A DNA stretch of 12,326 nt from Parcubacteria group bacterium CG10_big_fil_rev_8_21_14_0_10_38_31 (GTDB lineage: Bacteria > Patescibacteriota > Minisyncoccia > GCA-002772825). Each line of letters starts with the position of its first letter. Position 1 is the stretch's first letter. The position numbers and the translations under genes were made by a program. Where the stretch lies: positions 1 to 12,326 of the forward strand of contig PFDM01000026.1 of NCBI GenBank assembly GCA_002772825.1. The letters are read 5' to 3'. This document shows positions 1 to 6,366 of the stretch, in pieces. The notes beneath the pieces are model-generated. The model worked only from the letters and a program-made list of their open reading frames with translations, searched no databases and was not told the DNA's origin.

Positions 1-1
1 T

Positions 2-24
2 AGAGCTTAAATAAAGAAAGCTCT
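2..24. repeat. Small inverted repeat at window edge
   Basis: Seven-base arms AGAGCTT (2-8) and AAGCTCT (18-24) are perfectly complementary around a 9-base A-rich loop. The repeat lies just upstream of the -35 box of the promoter at 29-57. No T-tract follows on either strand, so it is not a convincing intrinsic terminator. It could be the remains of an upstream gene's terminator, an operator, or chance. The upstream gene lies outside the window. Confidence 0.3.
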
Positions 25-28
25 CTAC

Positions 29-57
29 TTGAAAAAACACGGAAGAAGGGTTAAAAT
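29..57 (+). promoter_or_regulatory. Sigma70-type promoter, near-leaderless
   Basis: TTGAAA (29-34) and TAAAAT (52-57) are each one base from the sigma70 consensus and are separated by exactly 17 bases. A start of transcription 7 bases after the -10 box falls near base 64, only about 3 bases before the ATG at 67. The transcript would therefore be essentially leaderless, in line with the lack of a Shine-Dalgarno sequence at a usable distance (the GGAAGAAGGG at 41-50 is about 16 bases away and would not be transcribed). It probably drives the regulator and the two glycosyltransferases downstream. Confidence 0.65.
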
Positions 58-66
58 GTTCATATT

Positions 67-636
67 ATGGATATATTAGGAACACTTTTCGGCTCTCAAA
101 ATCGTGTAAAGATTTTACGCTTATTTTTCCTTAACTCTGAAGAAATAATTGATAATAAAGAAATCTCCCGCAGGAGTAAGGTCCAACCGACCGCTCTCCG
201 TCGGGAGATTTCTGTTTTGTCTAAGATAGATTTTATAAGGAAAAAGAAGATTGGCAAGACCGTCGGATGGCAGATCAACCCCACCTTTCCTTACTTGAAC
301 CTCCTTAGGAGCTTGCTTCTAAACTCTACGGCCGTCAGTGCGGAAGACTTGACTAAGAAGATTAAACCAGTAGGTAAGATAAAGCTAATAATAATTTCCG
401 GTATCTTTATCCAGAATGATGACAACAGGATTGATTTGTTAGTCGTCGGTGATTCTATAAAGAAGAGCAAGATTGAAAAAACTATTAAAGATATTGAAGC
501 TAGTGTCGGCAAAGAACTTAAATACGCCTTCTTTGATACGGAAGAATTTTTATATCGCTTGGGAATATATGACAAGTTTGTGAGGGATATCTTAGACTAC
601 ACGCATGAGAAGATCCTAAATAAATTGAATATATAA
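67..636 (+). CDS. Winged-helix regulator with degenerate nucleotidyltransferase-like domain
   Basis: A 189-residue protein of two parts. Residues 1-80 look like an ArsR/MarR-type winged helix: the opening FGSQNRVKILRLFFLN, a helix-turn-helix around 30-52 (KEISRRS...ALRREISVLSK), then a basic wing near 57-70. Residues 105-185 resemble the small nucleotidyltransferase-like domain that follows such helices in many CPR proteins. Of the canonical GS...DxD catalytic signature only a remnant remains (SG at 111-112, IDLLVVG at 122-128), so catalysis is doubtful and the domain may sense a ligand. The start at 67 fits the family's usual N-terminus and the promoter spacing. It sits 3 bases ahead of a glycosyltransferase gene, so it may regulate surface-glycan genes or itself; that is inference. 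The HTH-coding stretch contains a large inverted repeat (159-213). No recognised gene name. Confidence 0.75.
   Translation: MDILGTLFGSQNRVKILRLFFLNSEEIIDNKEISRRSKVQPTALRREISVLSKIDFIRKKKIGKTVGWQINPTFPYLNLLRSLLLNSTAVSAEDLTKKIKPVGKIKLIIISGIFIQNDDNRIDLLVVGDSIKKSKIEKTIKDIEASVGKELKYAFFDTEEFLYRLGIYDKFVRDILDYTHEKILNKLNI
159..213. repeat. 12-bp perfect inverted repeat inside HTH coding region
   Basis: AGAAATCTCCCG (159-170) is the exact reverse complement of CGGGAGATTTCT (202-213). The 31 bases between can pair further: GGAG 173-176 with CTCC 196-199, and GGTC 180-183 with GACC 189-192, leaving a 5-base loop. The result is one long interrupted hairpin. It encodes residues 31-49 of the regulator, where the protein reads EISR...RREIS, so the DNA symmetry is mirrored in the amino acids. 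It may act on the mRNA or as a binding site, or be chance under codon constraint. Confidence 0.6.
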
Positions 637-639
637 TAG

Positions 640-1794
640 ATGAAAGAAGACTCTTTGAAAACCAGTGAATATTCTCAATCAAAAAAGATTTTAATCGCAA
701 CCGGTATTTACCCGCCTGATATAGGCGGACCGGCGACTTATTCAAAACAATTATTTGACCATCTTCCTTTGCATGGACTCAGTGTCCATATTATGAACTT
801 TAGTGATGTGAGGTATTTGCCTAAAGGATTGCGACATTTTGTTTATTTTTTAAAATTATTAAAAGAGGGAAGAAGCGCGGATATAATCTTTGCTCAAGAT
901 CCAGTGAGTGTCGGATTGCCAGCGTGTCTGGCTTCAAATATATTAAGAAAGAGATTTGTGCTTAAGGTTGTCGGTGATTATGCATGGGAACAGTATTGCC
1001 AGAAACCTGCAATTTCCGAGTTTAAATTTACAAGTCTGGAAAAATTTCAAGAAGAAAAGTTTGATTTTATCACCGAATTAAGAAGAAGAATACAGAAATA
1101 TGTTGCCGGTAAGGCTTCGAGGTTGATAGTGCCAAGTCACTACTTAAAGGAGATTATGTTAAAATGGGGGATAAAGGAGAATAAGATTTCTGTAATTTAT
1201 AATTCTTTTGATTACTCCGCGATTCTTGAAGATAAGGATGAAGTGAGGCGAGAATATGATATAAACGGATATATTATTGTTTCAGTAGGTCGGTTGGTGC
1301 CATGGAAAGGATTTATGTCGCTTGTAGAGGTTATGCCGGATATTTTGAAAGATAATCCTCAGGCTAAGCTTTTAATTATCGGCGATGGTCCGGAAATGGA
1401 GAAATTAAAATCTAAGATTATAAACATCGGTATGACTGATAATGTTATAATGCTTGGTAAGCTCCCTCACGAGGAGGTGTTGGCATATCTGAAGGCATCT
1501 GATGTTTTTGTATTAAATACCGCTTATGAGGGTTTTTCCCATCAGTTACTTGAGGTTATGGCGTCTGGGACTCCGATTGTTACTACTAACATTGGAGGAA
1601 ATGTGGAAATTATTGAAGATAATAAAAATGGTCTACTTGTGGAGTATGATAATAAGAATCAAATCAAGCGGTCAATATTACAGTTGCTTTCCAGTGAAGA
1701 TTTAGTGAGAGCGCTTACTGAGGAGGGTAAAAAAACGGTTAATAATTTTTCAAAAGAGAGAATGATAAATGAAACTATTAAGATATTAATATAA
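640..1794 (+). CDS. GT4 family glycosyltransferase
   Basis: A 384-residue retaining glycosyltransferase of GT-B fold, expected to move a sugar from a nucleotide donor to a glycan or lipid acceptor at the cytoplasmic face. The N-terminal acceptor domain opens with KILIATGIYPPDIGGPATYS (residues 16-35), which contains the glycine-rich loop. The donor domain begins near 210 with SVGRLVPWKG (R218 and K223, the usual phosphate-contacting pair), then IIGDGPE (246-252). It carries the EX7E motif EGFSHQLLE with E297 and E305. The length is normal for GT4. The ATG at 640 lies 3 bases after the previous stop and has no Shine-Dalgarno; a TTG at 655 is a possible later start, since the core begins only at residue 15. 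Donor and acceptor cannot be read from the sequence. It lies between the regulator and a second GT4 in one tight unit. Confidence 0.88.
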   Translation: MKEDSLKTSEYSQSKKILIATGIYPPDIGGPATYSKQLFDHLPLHGLSVHIMNFSDVRYLPKGLRHFVYFLKLLKEGRSADIIFAQDPVSVGLPACLASNILRKRFVLKVVGDYAWEQYCQKPAISEFKFTSLEKFQEEKFDFITELRRRIQKYVAGKASRLIVPSHYLKEIMLKWGIKENKISVIYNSFDYSAILEDKDEVRREYDINGYIIVSVGRLVPWKGFMSLVEVMPDILKDNPQAKLLIIGDGPEMEKLKSKIINIGMTDNVIMLGKLPHEEVLAYLKASDVFVLNTAYEGFSHQLLEVMASGTPIVTTNIGGNVEIIEDNKNGLLVEYDNKNQIKRSILQLLSSEDLVRALTEEGKKTVNNFSKERMINETIKILI

Positions 1795-1797
1795 TAT

Positions 1798-2919
1798 ATG
1801 GTAAAGAATATTTTAATGATATCAAGAGATGATTTAATATTTAAAAATGACTCCGAGGTGAGGGTCAGGATGACAGAGTATGGCACTTTAGTCGAGAGCC
1901 TTGATATAATAGTCTTCACTAAGAGGGGAGGTAATGTTAATTATGATAATCCGGTGAAGATTAGAGACAATGTGTTTGCTTACGCTACTAATTCTAAGAG
2001 TAAATTTCTTTACATATTTGATGCGCTAAAGATTGCCCGTAAACTTAAAAAACCAAATCTTGTTACAACGCAGGATCCTTTTGAAGCCGGTCTTTCGGGT
2101 TGGCTCATCAAAAGAGAATTTAAGACTAAGTTTCAAATTCAGATTCATACTGATTTTCTTTCTCCTTTCTTTAAGAAAGAGTCTTTCTTAAATCGTATTA
2201 GGGTTATGATTGCTAATTATATTATTCCTCGCGCGGATTGTATTAGGGTCGTTTCTTTGAGAATCAAGGAAACGGTAAAAAAGAGATATAATATCTATAA
2301 TGTAGGAGTCTTGCCGATTTTTGTTGATGTAAAGAAGATAAGAGAGACACAAGTTAGGGAAGATTTACGTAGAAAATACCCACAATTTAATTTTATAATT
2401 CTGATGGCTGGTCGTCTTAGTGTAGAGAAAAATATACCTATAGCTATCAGTGTGATGAAAGATATTTTGAAAAAATATCCTAAAGTGGGACTTGTCATAG
2501 TTGGCGCCGGACCGGAGGAAAAGAGACTTAAATCTAAAGCCAGTAAGATGAAAGATAACATAATCTTTGAGCCGTGGAGTGATAATCTACCTTCGTATTA
2601 TAAGACAGCCGGTATGTTCTTGCTTACTTCCAATTATGAAGGGTTTGGCCGGACTGTTATGGAGGCGACGGCTTCTTCTTGCCCTGTTGTGATGACTGAT
2701 GTTGGGCTTGCCGGCGAGATTATAAAAGATGGTTATAGCGGTTTCGTAATACCAGTTGGAGATAAAGACGCGCTGGAAGAAGCTCTAGTAAAGATGATTA
2801 GTGAGAGATTTCTTTTTAATGATTTTGTTGTTAGCGCTGAATATATGGCTGCCGTCTTGTTTGATAAAGACGAATATCTAGATGCTTGCAGGAGGTCATG
2901 GGAAGAATGCGCCTCTTAA
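1798..2919 (+). CDS. GT4 family glycosyltransferase
   Basis: A 373-residue GT-B enzyme, different in its acceptor domain from the preceding one. Residues 1-190 form the variable N-terminal half, with TTQDPFEAG at 90-98 and QIHTDF at 115-120 at positions typical of GT4. The donor half has AGRLSVEKN (204-212, R206/K211), VGAGPE (235-240) and EGFGRTVME with the catalytic-type pair E281 and E289. The C-terminal tail after 350 is helical and ends WEECAS. Translation starts 3 bases after the upstream stop with no Shine-Dalgarno, so coupling is likely. The TAA stop (2917-2919) overlaps the stop of the convergent methyltransferase gene, which leaves no room for a terminator between them. It probably acts on the same glycan as its neighbour; specificity is unknown. 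Confidence 0.87.
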   Translation: MVKNILMISRDDLIFKNDSEVRVRMTEYGTLVESLDIIVFTKRGGNVNYDNPVKIRDNVFAYATNSKSKFLYIFDALKIARKLKKPNLVTTQDPFEAGLSGWLIKREFKTKFQIQIHTDFLSPFFKKESFLNRIRVMIANYIIPRADCIRVVSLRIKETVKKRYNIYNVGVLPIFVDVKKIRETQVREDLRRKYPQFNFIILMAGRLSVEKNIPIAISVMKDILKKYPKVGLVIVGAGPEEKRLKSKASKMKDNIIFEPWSDNLPSYYKTAGMFLLTSNYEGFGRTVMEATASSCPVVMTDVGLAGEIIKDGYSGFVIPVGDKDALEEALVKMISERFLFNDFVVSAEYMAAVLFDKDEYLDACRRSWEECAS

Positions 2920-3617
2920 ACCTTATTTTTTTTGGCTATCACAAGAAAGTTTGAATACCCGCTTCTTCTTTTTATCTCTTCAATCTTTTTTATCTTGAAG
3001 CCATTTTTTTCTATGAGTCTTTTTAATTCTCTCTTGGTAAAAGCATGGAGGAGGCGAGATTTCTTATATTTATTGAAGTCTAAGTAGATATCTTTAAAAT
3101 CAAGATTAGATAGCTTGAATAAGCTTAAGAGGGCATATTTTATAATGGTTGGAATAAACTTCTTTTGCCATAAGTTCCATACTGACACAACGATAATACC
3201 ATCATCTTTTAGCACACGACGAGCTTCTTTTATAAACTGTTCTCTAAGTTTTAGAGATGGAATATGATGAAGTACCGCAAAGGAAAATGTGGTATCAAAT
3301 ACTTCATTATCAAAAGGTAAATTTATCCCCTCAGTCTTTATAAACTTAGCGACTGTCTTATATCTTTCTCTTGCTATCTTGAGTAGCTCTTCGGAAGTAT
3401 CACTTCCCGTGTAGTCTATATTTTTTCCGGCAAATTGTTCAAAAAAACGTCCATTACCGCACCCGAGGTCTAGTATTTTATCATTTTCTTTTATTAGCCC
3501 TTTTACGAAGTTTAATTCTTCCCAAAACATTGTTCTGGTATTGGAAAAGTCTCCTGCTATTTTATTATAATTAGCTATTGATTCAGCCAAAATCTCTTTT
3601 GCTATTTCCTCTTTCAT
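2916..3617 (-). CDS. Trm9/ALKBH8-like SAM-dependent methyltransferase (candidate tRNA cm5U34 methyltransferase)
   Basis: A 233-residue class I methyltransferase. Motif I is LDLGCGNGRF (49-58), the acidic residue ending strand 2 is D73 (GSD), and the later motifs are INLPFDNEVFD (98-108) and FAVLHHI (113-119). Several features point to the Trm9/ALKBH8 family rather than a generic type 11 enzyme: YNKIAGDFSNTR (17-28), which from memory resembles YNEIAPHFSQTR of yeast Trm9; the LHH motif; VWNLWQ (146-151) where Trm9 has a Trp-then-Gln motif; and a C-terminal LHAFTKREL...GF...FLVIAKK (190-230) resembling the Trm9 tail. Trm9 converts cm5U34 of tRNA to the methyl ester mcm5U34. The divergent neighbour, 44 bases away, is Elp3, which makes cm5U. 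No Trm112 partner is seen in the window. A menaquinone/UbiE-type or polysaccharide methyltransferase is the alternative. Its ATG at 3617 directly follows a promoter with leaderless geometry. Confidence 0.72.
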   Translation of the reverse strand: MKEEIAKEILAESIANYNKIAGDFSNTRTMFWEELNFVKGLIKENDKILDLGCGNGRFFEQFAGKNIDYTGSDTSEELLKIARERYKTVAKFIKTEGINLPFDNEVFDTTFSFAVLHHIPSLKLREQFIKEARRVLKDDGIIVVSVWNLWQKKFIPTIIKYALLSLFKLSNLDFKDIYLDFNKYKKSRLLHAFTKRELKRLIEKNGFKIKKIEEIKRRSGYSNFLVIAKKNKV

Positions 3618-3627
3618 TGTTTATAGT
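3599..3627 (+). promoter_or_regulatory. Candidate promoter for elp3 and downstream operon
   Basis: TTGCTA (3599-3604; 4 of 6 consensus bases) and TATAGT (3622-3627; 5 of 6) are 17 bases apart, predicting a transcript start near 3634 and a leader of about 28 bases before the ATG at 3662. The -35 box lies within the first codons of the divergent methyltransferase gene, and the -10 box overlaps that gene's own -10 box on the other strand. The TATAAT at 3656-3661 is a better hexamer but abuts the ATG and has no -35 partner. Confidence 0.4.
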
Positions 3628-3654
3628 ATAGCTAAATTATAGGAATTTTTCCAA
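3625..3654 (-). promoter_or_regulatory. Candidate leaderless promoter for the Trm9-like gene
   Basis: Read on the minus strand, TTGGAA (3654-3649) and TATACT (3630-3625) are separated by 18 bases. The predicted start of transcription is at or next to base 3618, one base before the ATG at 3617, so the mRNA would be leaderless. The -35 part overlaps a small palindrome, GGAA-TTT-TTCC (3642-3652), which may be an operator or chance. Confidence 0.5.
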
Positions 3655-3661
3655 GTATAAT

Positions 3662-5293
3662 ATGATTTTTAAGGGAATTAAGACAGAAGCCGATATAGAA
3701 AAATTAAAAAGAATTATCTCCAAGGATAAGGTTCTTTATGAGCGTGTCTTAAGGATAAAGAAGAAAATTACCTTTAGGTCTCGTGATTATGTCTATAGGA
3801 CTAAACCGCTTCCTGTTAATGCGGAGATTCTGGCTTTGTATAAAGACATGGTGAAGAATGGAGAAGAAGAAAGATTGCCTGAAGTGGAATTATTGCTGAG
3901 AAAGATAAAGACCAAAAGTAATTCGGGAATAGTATCAGTATCTCTCCTCACAAAGCCATTTGCCTGTCCGGGTAAATGTGTCTATTGCCCGACGGAGAAG
4001 GGGATGCCCAAGAGTTACCTCTCCAAGGAGCCTGCCGCCAGCCGCGCTTTGAGAAATAATTTTGATCCGTATAAACAGGTGGTCACTAGACTTCGCGCCC
4101 TGGAAACAAACGGTCACCCTATTGATAAGATAGAGATTATCGTAATAGGCGGAACATGGAGTTACTACCCGAGTAAATATCAGGAAGAGTTTATCTCAGA
4201 AGTTTTTAGAGCCTGCAATAATTATAAGAGAAAAGGAGAGATTAAGAAAAAATCTAAGACACTTACTGAACTTCAAAGATTAAATGAAAAAGCAAAATGC
4301 AGGGTTATTGGATTATCCGTAGAAACAAGACCGGATTACATAAACTTAGATGAGATAAAAAGGATGAGGAGTCTTGGTGTCACAAAGGTAGAAATAGGCG
4401 TTCAGAATCTTGATGACAAAGTGATGTTAAAAAATGCAAGAGGTTTCTCAACGGAAACTATTGCTAAGGCGACAGCTCTTCTTCGTTTGGCGGGGCTAAA
4501 GATTGTCTATCACATGATGCCGAATCTATATACTAGCAATTACAAGAAAGATGTCTGGATGTTTAAGGAGCTTTTTTTAAATCCTCTCTTTTATCCGGAC
4601 ATGTTGAAAATTTATCCATGTGTTGTCTTGAAGAACAGTAGCTTGTATAAAATATGGCAGAGAGGTGAATTTAAGGCTTATAGCGACAAGAAACTCGCAA
4701 AATTGTTAGTAGAAGTAAAAAAAGGAATCCCTAAGTTTGTAAGATTAATTCGGGTTATTCGTGATATTCCGGCTGATTATATCGTAGCTGGAAGTAAAAT
4801 ATCAAACTTGAGGCAACTCCTTGAAGCGGACCAGATAGAAAATAACTGGAAGTGTAAGTGTATAAGGTGTAGGGAGATAAGAGAAGCAAAGATTGAGTTA
4901 AAGGATTTATCTCTTGAGAAAGAAGAATATGAGACATCTGTCGGCAGGGAGGTATTTTTAAGTTGGGAGAAAAAATCAACTGATAAAATGGCCACTTTTT
5001 TACGTCTATTTTTGCCTTTGGTTTTTAACAAAGATGATACCCTGCCTGTTCTTGAGGATTGCGCTATTATAAGAGAGCTTCATACTTATGGCAGGCTTGT
5101 GCCTGTAGCGGAAAAGGGGAAGCAGAGTCAGCACCGAGGACTCGGCAGTTCTCTTATCGGGGAAGCTGAAGAAATATCTAAAAAAGCCGGTTATAGGAAA
5201 ATGGCGATAATCTCAGGTGTGGGGGTTAGAAGTTATTATCGTAAGTTAGGGTATCGGCTTGCCGATGGCTATATGGTAAAATCATTAATATGA
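3662..5293 (+). CDS. elp3: Elp3: tRNA U34 carboxymethyl-forming radical SAM/acetyltransferase
   Basis: A 543-residue Elp3, the catalytic enzyme that uses acetyl-CoA and radical SAM chemistry to place a carboxymethyl group on C5 of wobble uridine 34 in tRNA. The radical SAM domain carries CPGKCVYC with C102, C106 and C109 for the 4Fe-4S cluster, followed by EPAASRALRNNFDPY (123-137), IVIGGTW (160-166) and SVETRPDY (219-226). A zinc-linker cysteine set CKCIRC (C398, C400, C403) joins it to the C-terminal GNAT domain (about 430-543). That domain has the acetyl-CoA loop QHRGLG (490-495) and the conserved SGVGVRSYYRKLGY (518-531). Length and domain order are complete, with no missing key residue. 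No other Elongator subunit is in the window, as expected for stand-alone bacterial and archaeal Elp3. The TGA stop overlaps the next gene's ATG (ATGA, 5290-5293), so it heads a glycosyltransferase operon. The start has no Shine-Dalgarno. Confidence 0.95.
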   Translation: MIFKGIKTEADIEKLKRIISKDKVLYERVLRIKKKITFRSRDYVYRTKPLPVNAEILALYKDMVKNGEEERLPEVELLLRKIKTKSNSGIVSVSLLTKPFACPGKCVYCPTEKGMPKSYLSKEPAASRALRNNFDPYKQVVTRLRALETNGHPIDKIEIIVIGGTWSYYPSKYQEEFISEVFRACNNYKRKGEIKKKSKTLTELQRLNEKAKCRVIGLSVETRPDYINLDEIKRMRSLGVTKVEIGVQNLDDKVMLKNARGFSTETIAKATALLRLAGLKIVYHMMPNLYTSNYKKDVWMFKELFLNPLFYPDMLKIYPCVVLKNSSLYKIWQRGEFKAYSDKKLAKLLVEVKKGIPKFVRLIRVIRDIPADYIVAGSKISNLRQLLEADQIENNWKCKCIRCREIREAKIELKDLSLEKEEYETSVGREVFLSWEKKSTDKMATFLRLFLPLVFNKDDTLPVLEDCAIIRELHTYGRLVPVAEKGKQSQHRGLGSSLIGEAEEISKKAGYRKMAIISGVGVRSYYRKLGYRLADGYMVKSLI

Positions 5294-6366
5294 AGCTTTT
5301 ATTTATAACTCAAAAAGTTGATAAGAATGATGACCTTTTGGGTGTCTATCATGAGTGGATTAAAAGGTTAGCATTAGAATTTCAGCTTGTTAGTGTTGTC
5401 TGCCTATACGAGGGAGAGCATGATTTACCGTCTAATGTTAAAATTTATTCTCTTGGTAAGGAGAAATTTCTAGATTATGAGAAGCCGAATAAATTTAGGT
5501 ATATTTTAAAATTTTATAAACATATTTGGTCTTTAAGGAATGAATACGATAGTGTGTTTGTCCACATGAATCCGGAGTATCTTATACTAGCTGGCCCACT
5601 GTGGAAACTTTTAAGGAAGAATGTTTTATTATGGTATGCGCATTATCATAATAGCTTGAAGCTGAGAGTAGCTGTCTTTTTTACTAATAAAGTTGTCACG
5701 TCTGTTAAAGAAGCATTTCCTTTTGACACAAGAAAGATTGTTGTTCTTCAGCAAGGCATAGATGTACATAAATTTACACCCAAAGACAAGGAAGATGTCA
5801 TCTCGACTGAAAATAAAATAAAAATTCTTTTTGTCGGGAGAATTAGTCCGATAAAAAATGTAGATATACTTGTGAAGGCGTTTAATCTTTTAGTTAAGAA
5901 ATATCATAACTTACATCTTAATATTGTTGGCGTCCCAGGTGAAAATGATATGGAGTATTTTAAGCAAATCAAAGATGAGGTAAAGGCACTTGAGATTGAG
6001 AAAGAAGTTTCATTCTTAGGTAAGATTCCCAATAATCAAACACCGGAGATATATAACAGTAACGACATTTTTGTAAATCTGACTAAAGCTGGATGTTTTG
6101 ATAAGACGACTCTTGAGGCGATGGCTTCCGGTTCGGTGGTTTTAGTTTCTAATGATGCCTTTAATAATATATTTGATGCGAGATTGAGAGAGAAGTTAAT
6201 TTTTAAAGAAAGAGACGTTCTTGATCTTTCTTCTAAAATTGAGAATTTAATAAACACTCCTAGAGAAGACATGATGATTATAAAAAAAGAGATGAGAGAC
6301 ATTGTGGTAAAAAAACACAGTTTAGATGGTTTAATAGATAAATTATCTTATGTTCTTAAGGAGTAA
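5290..6366 (+). CDS. GT4 family glycosyltransferase, DKT-LEAM subtype
   Basis: A 358-residue GT-B-type glycosyltransferase. The N-terminal half (1-165) is variable; LLWYAHYHN (113-121) and VVTSVKEAF (135-143) sit where the inter-domain acceptor strands of GT4 usually lie. The donor half has FVGRISPIKN (181-190, R184/K189), NIVGVPGE (211-218) and AGCFDKTTLEAMASG (267-281). The second glutamate of the EX7E motif is present (E276), but the first is replaced by glycine (G268), with an Asp-Lys pair (271-272) nearby. From memory this variant recurs in a GT4 subgroup, so it does not imply a dead enzyme. The ATG overlaps the elp3 TGA by 4 bases, indicating translational coupling. Substrates cannot be named. 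Confidence 0.83.
   Translation: MKLLFITQKVDKNDDLLGVYHEWIKRLALEFQLVSVVCLYEGEHDLPSNVKIYSLGKEKFLDYEKPNKFRYILKFYKHIWSLRNEYDSVFVHMNPEYLILAGPLWKLLRKNVLLWYAHYHNSLKLRVAVFFTNKVVTSVKEAFPFDTRKIVVLQQGIDVHKFTPKDKEDVISTENKIKILFVGRISPIKNVDILVKAFNLLVKKYHNLHLNIVGVPGENDMEYFKQIKDEVKALEIEKEVSFLGKIPNNQTPEIYNSNDIFVNLTKAGCFDKTTLEAMASGSVVLVSNDAFNNIFDARLREKLIFKERDVLDLSSKIENLINTPREDMMIIKKEMRDIVVKKHSLDGLIDKLSYVLKE

Noticed and set aside
56..79. Seven-codon ORF (ATG at 56, stop TAG at 77-79) overlapping the start of the regulator, with GGAAGAAGGG 5 bases upstream.
   Set aside because: Its ATG lies within the -10 box of the promoter, upstream of the expected transcript start, so it would not be in the mRNA. No conservation evidence is available.
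2926..2933. Run of eight T just after the stop of the 1798-2919 gene, as a possible intrinsic terminator.
   Set aside because: No stable GC-rich stem directly precedes it; the best pairing (2890-2895 with 2913-2918) includes a wobble, has a 17-base loop and is separated from the T-run. The T-run also encodes lysines of the opposite gene.
3648..3657. Ten bases TTTCCAAGTA upstream of elp3 match one arm of the hairpin at 11781-11809, suggesting a half-copy of the same element.
   Set aside because: A ten-base match with no second arm is not enough to claim a repeat in an AT-rich 12-kb window.
3656..3661. Perfect TATAAT directly before the elp3 ATG as its promoter.
   Set aside because: Transcription would begin inside the coding region near 3668, and no -35 box is present 16-18 bases upstream. 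The same string recurs at other stop-start junctions, where it arises from terminal codons.
6358..6363. AAGGAG, a good Shine-Dalgarno, at the end of the 5290-6366 gene.
   Set aside because: No ATG, GTG or TTG in the right frame lies 5-10 bases downstream. The membrane protein's only reasonable start is the ATG at 6350, before it.
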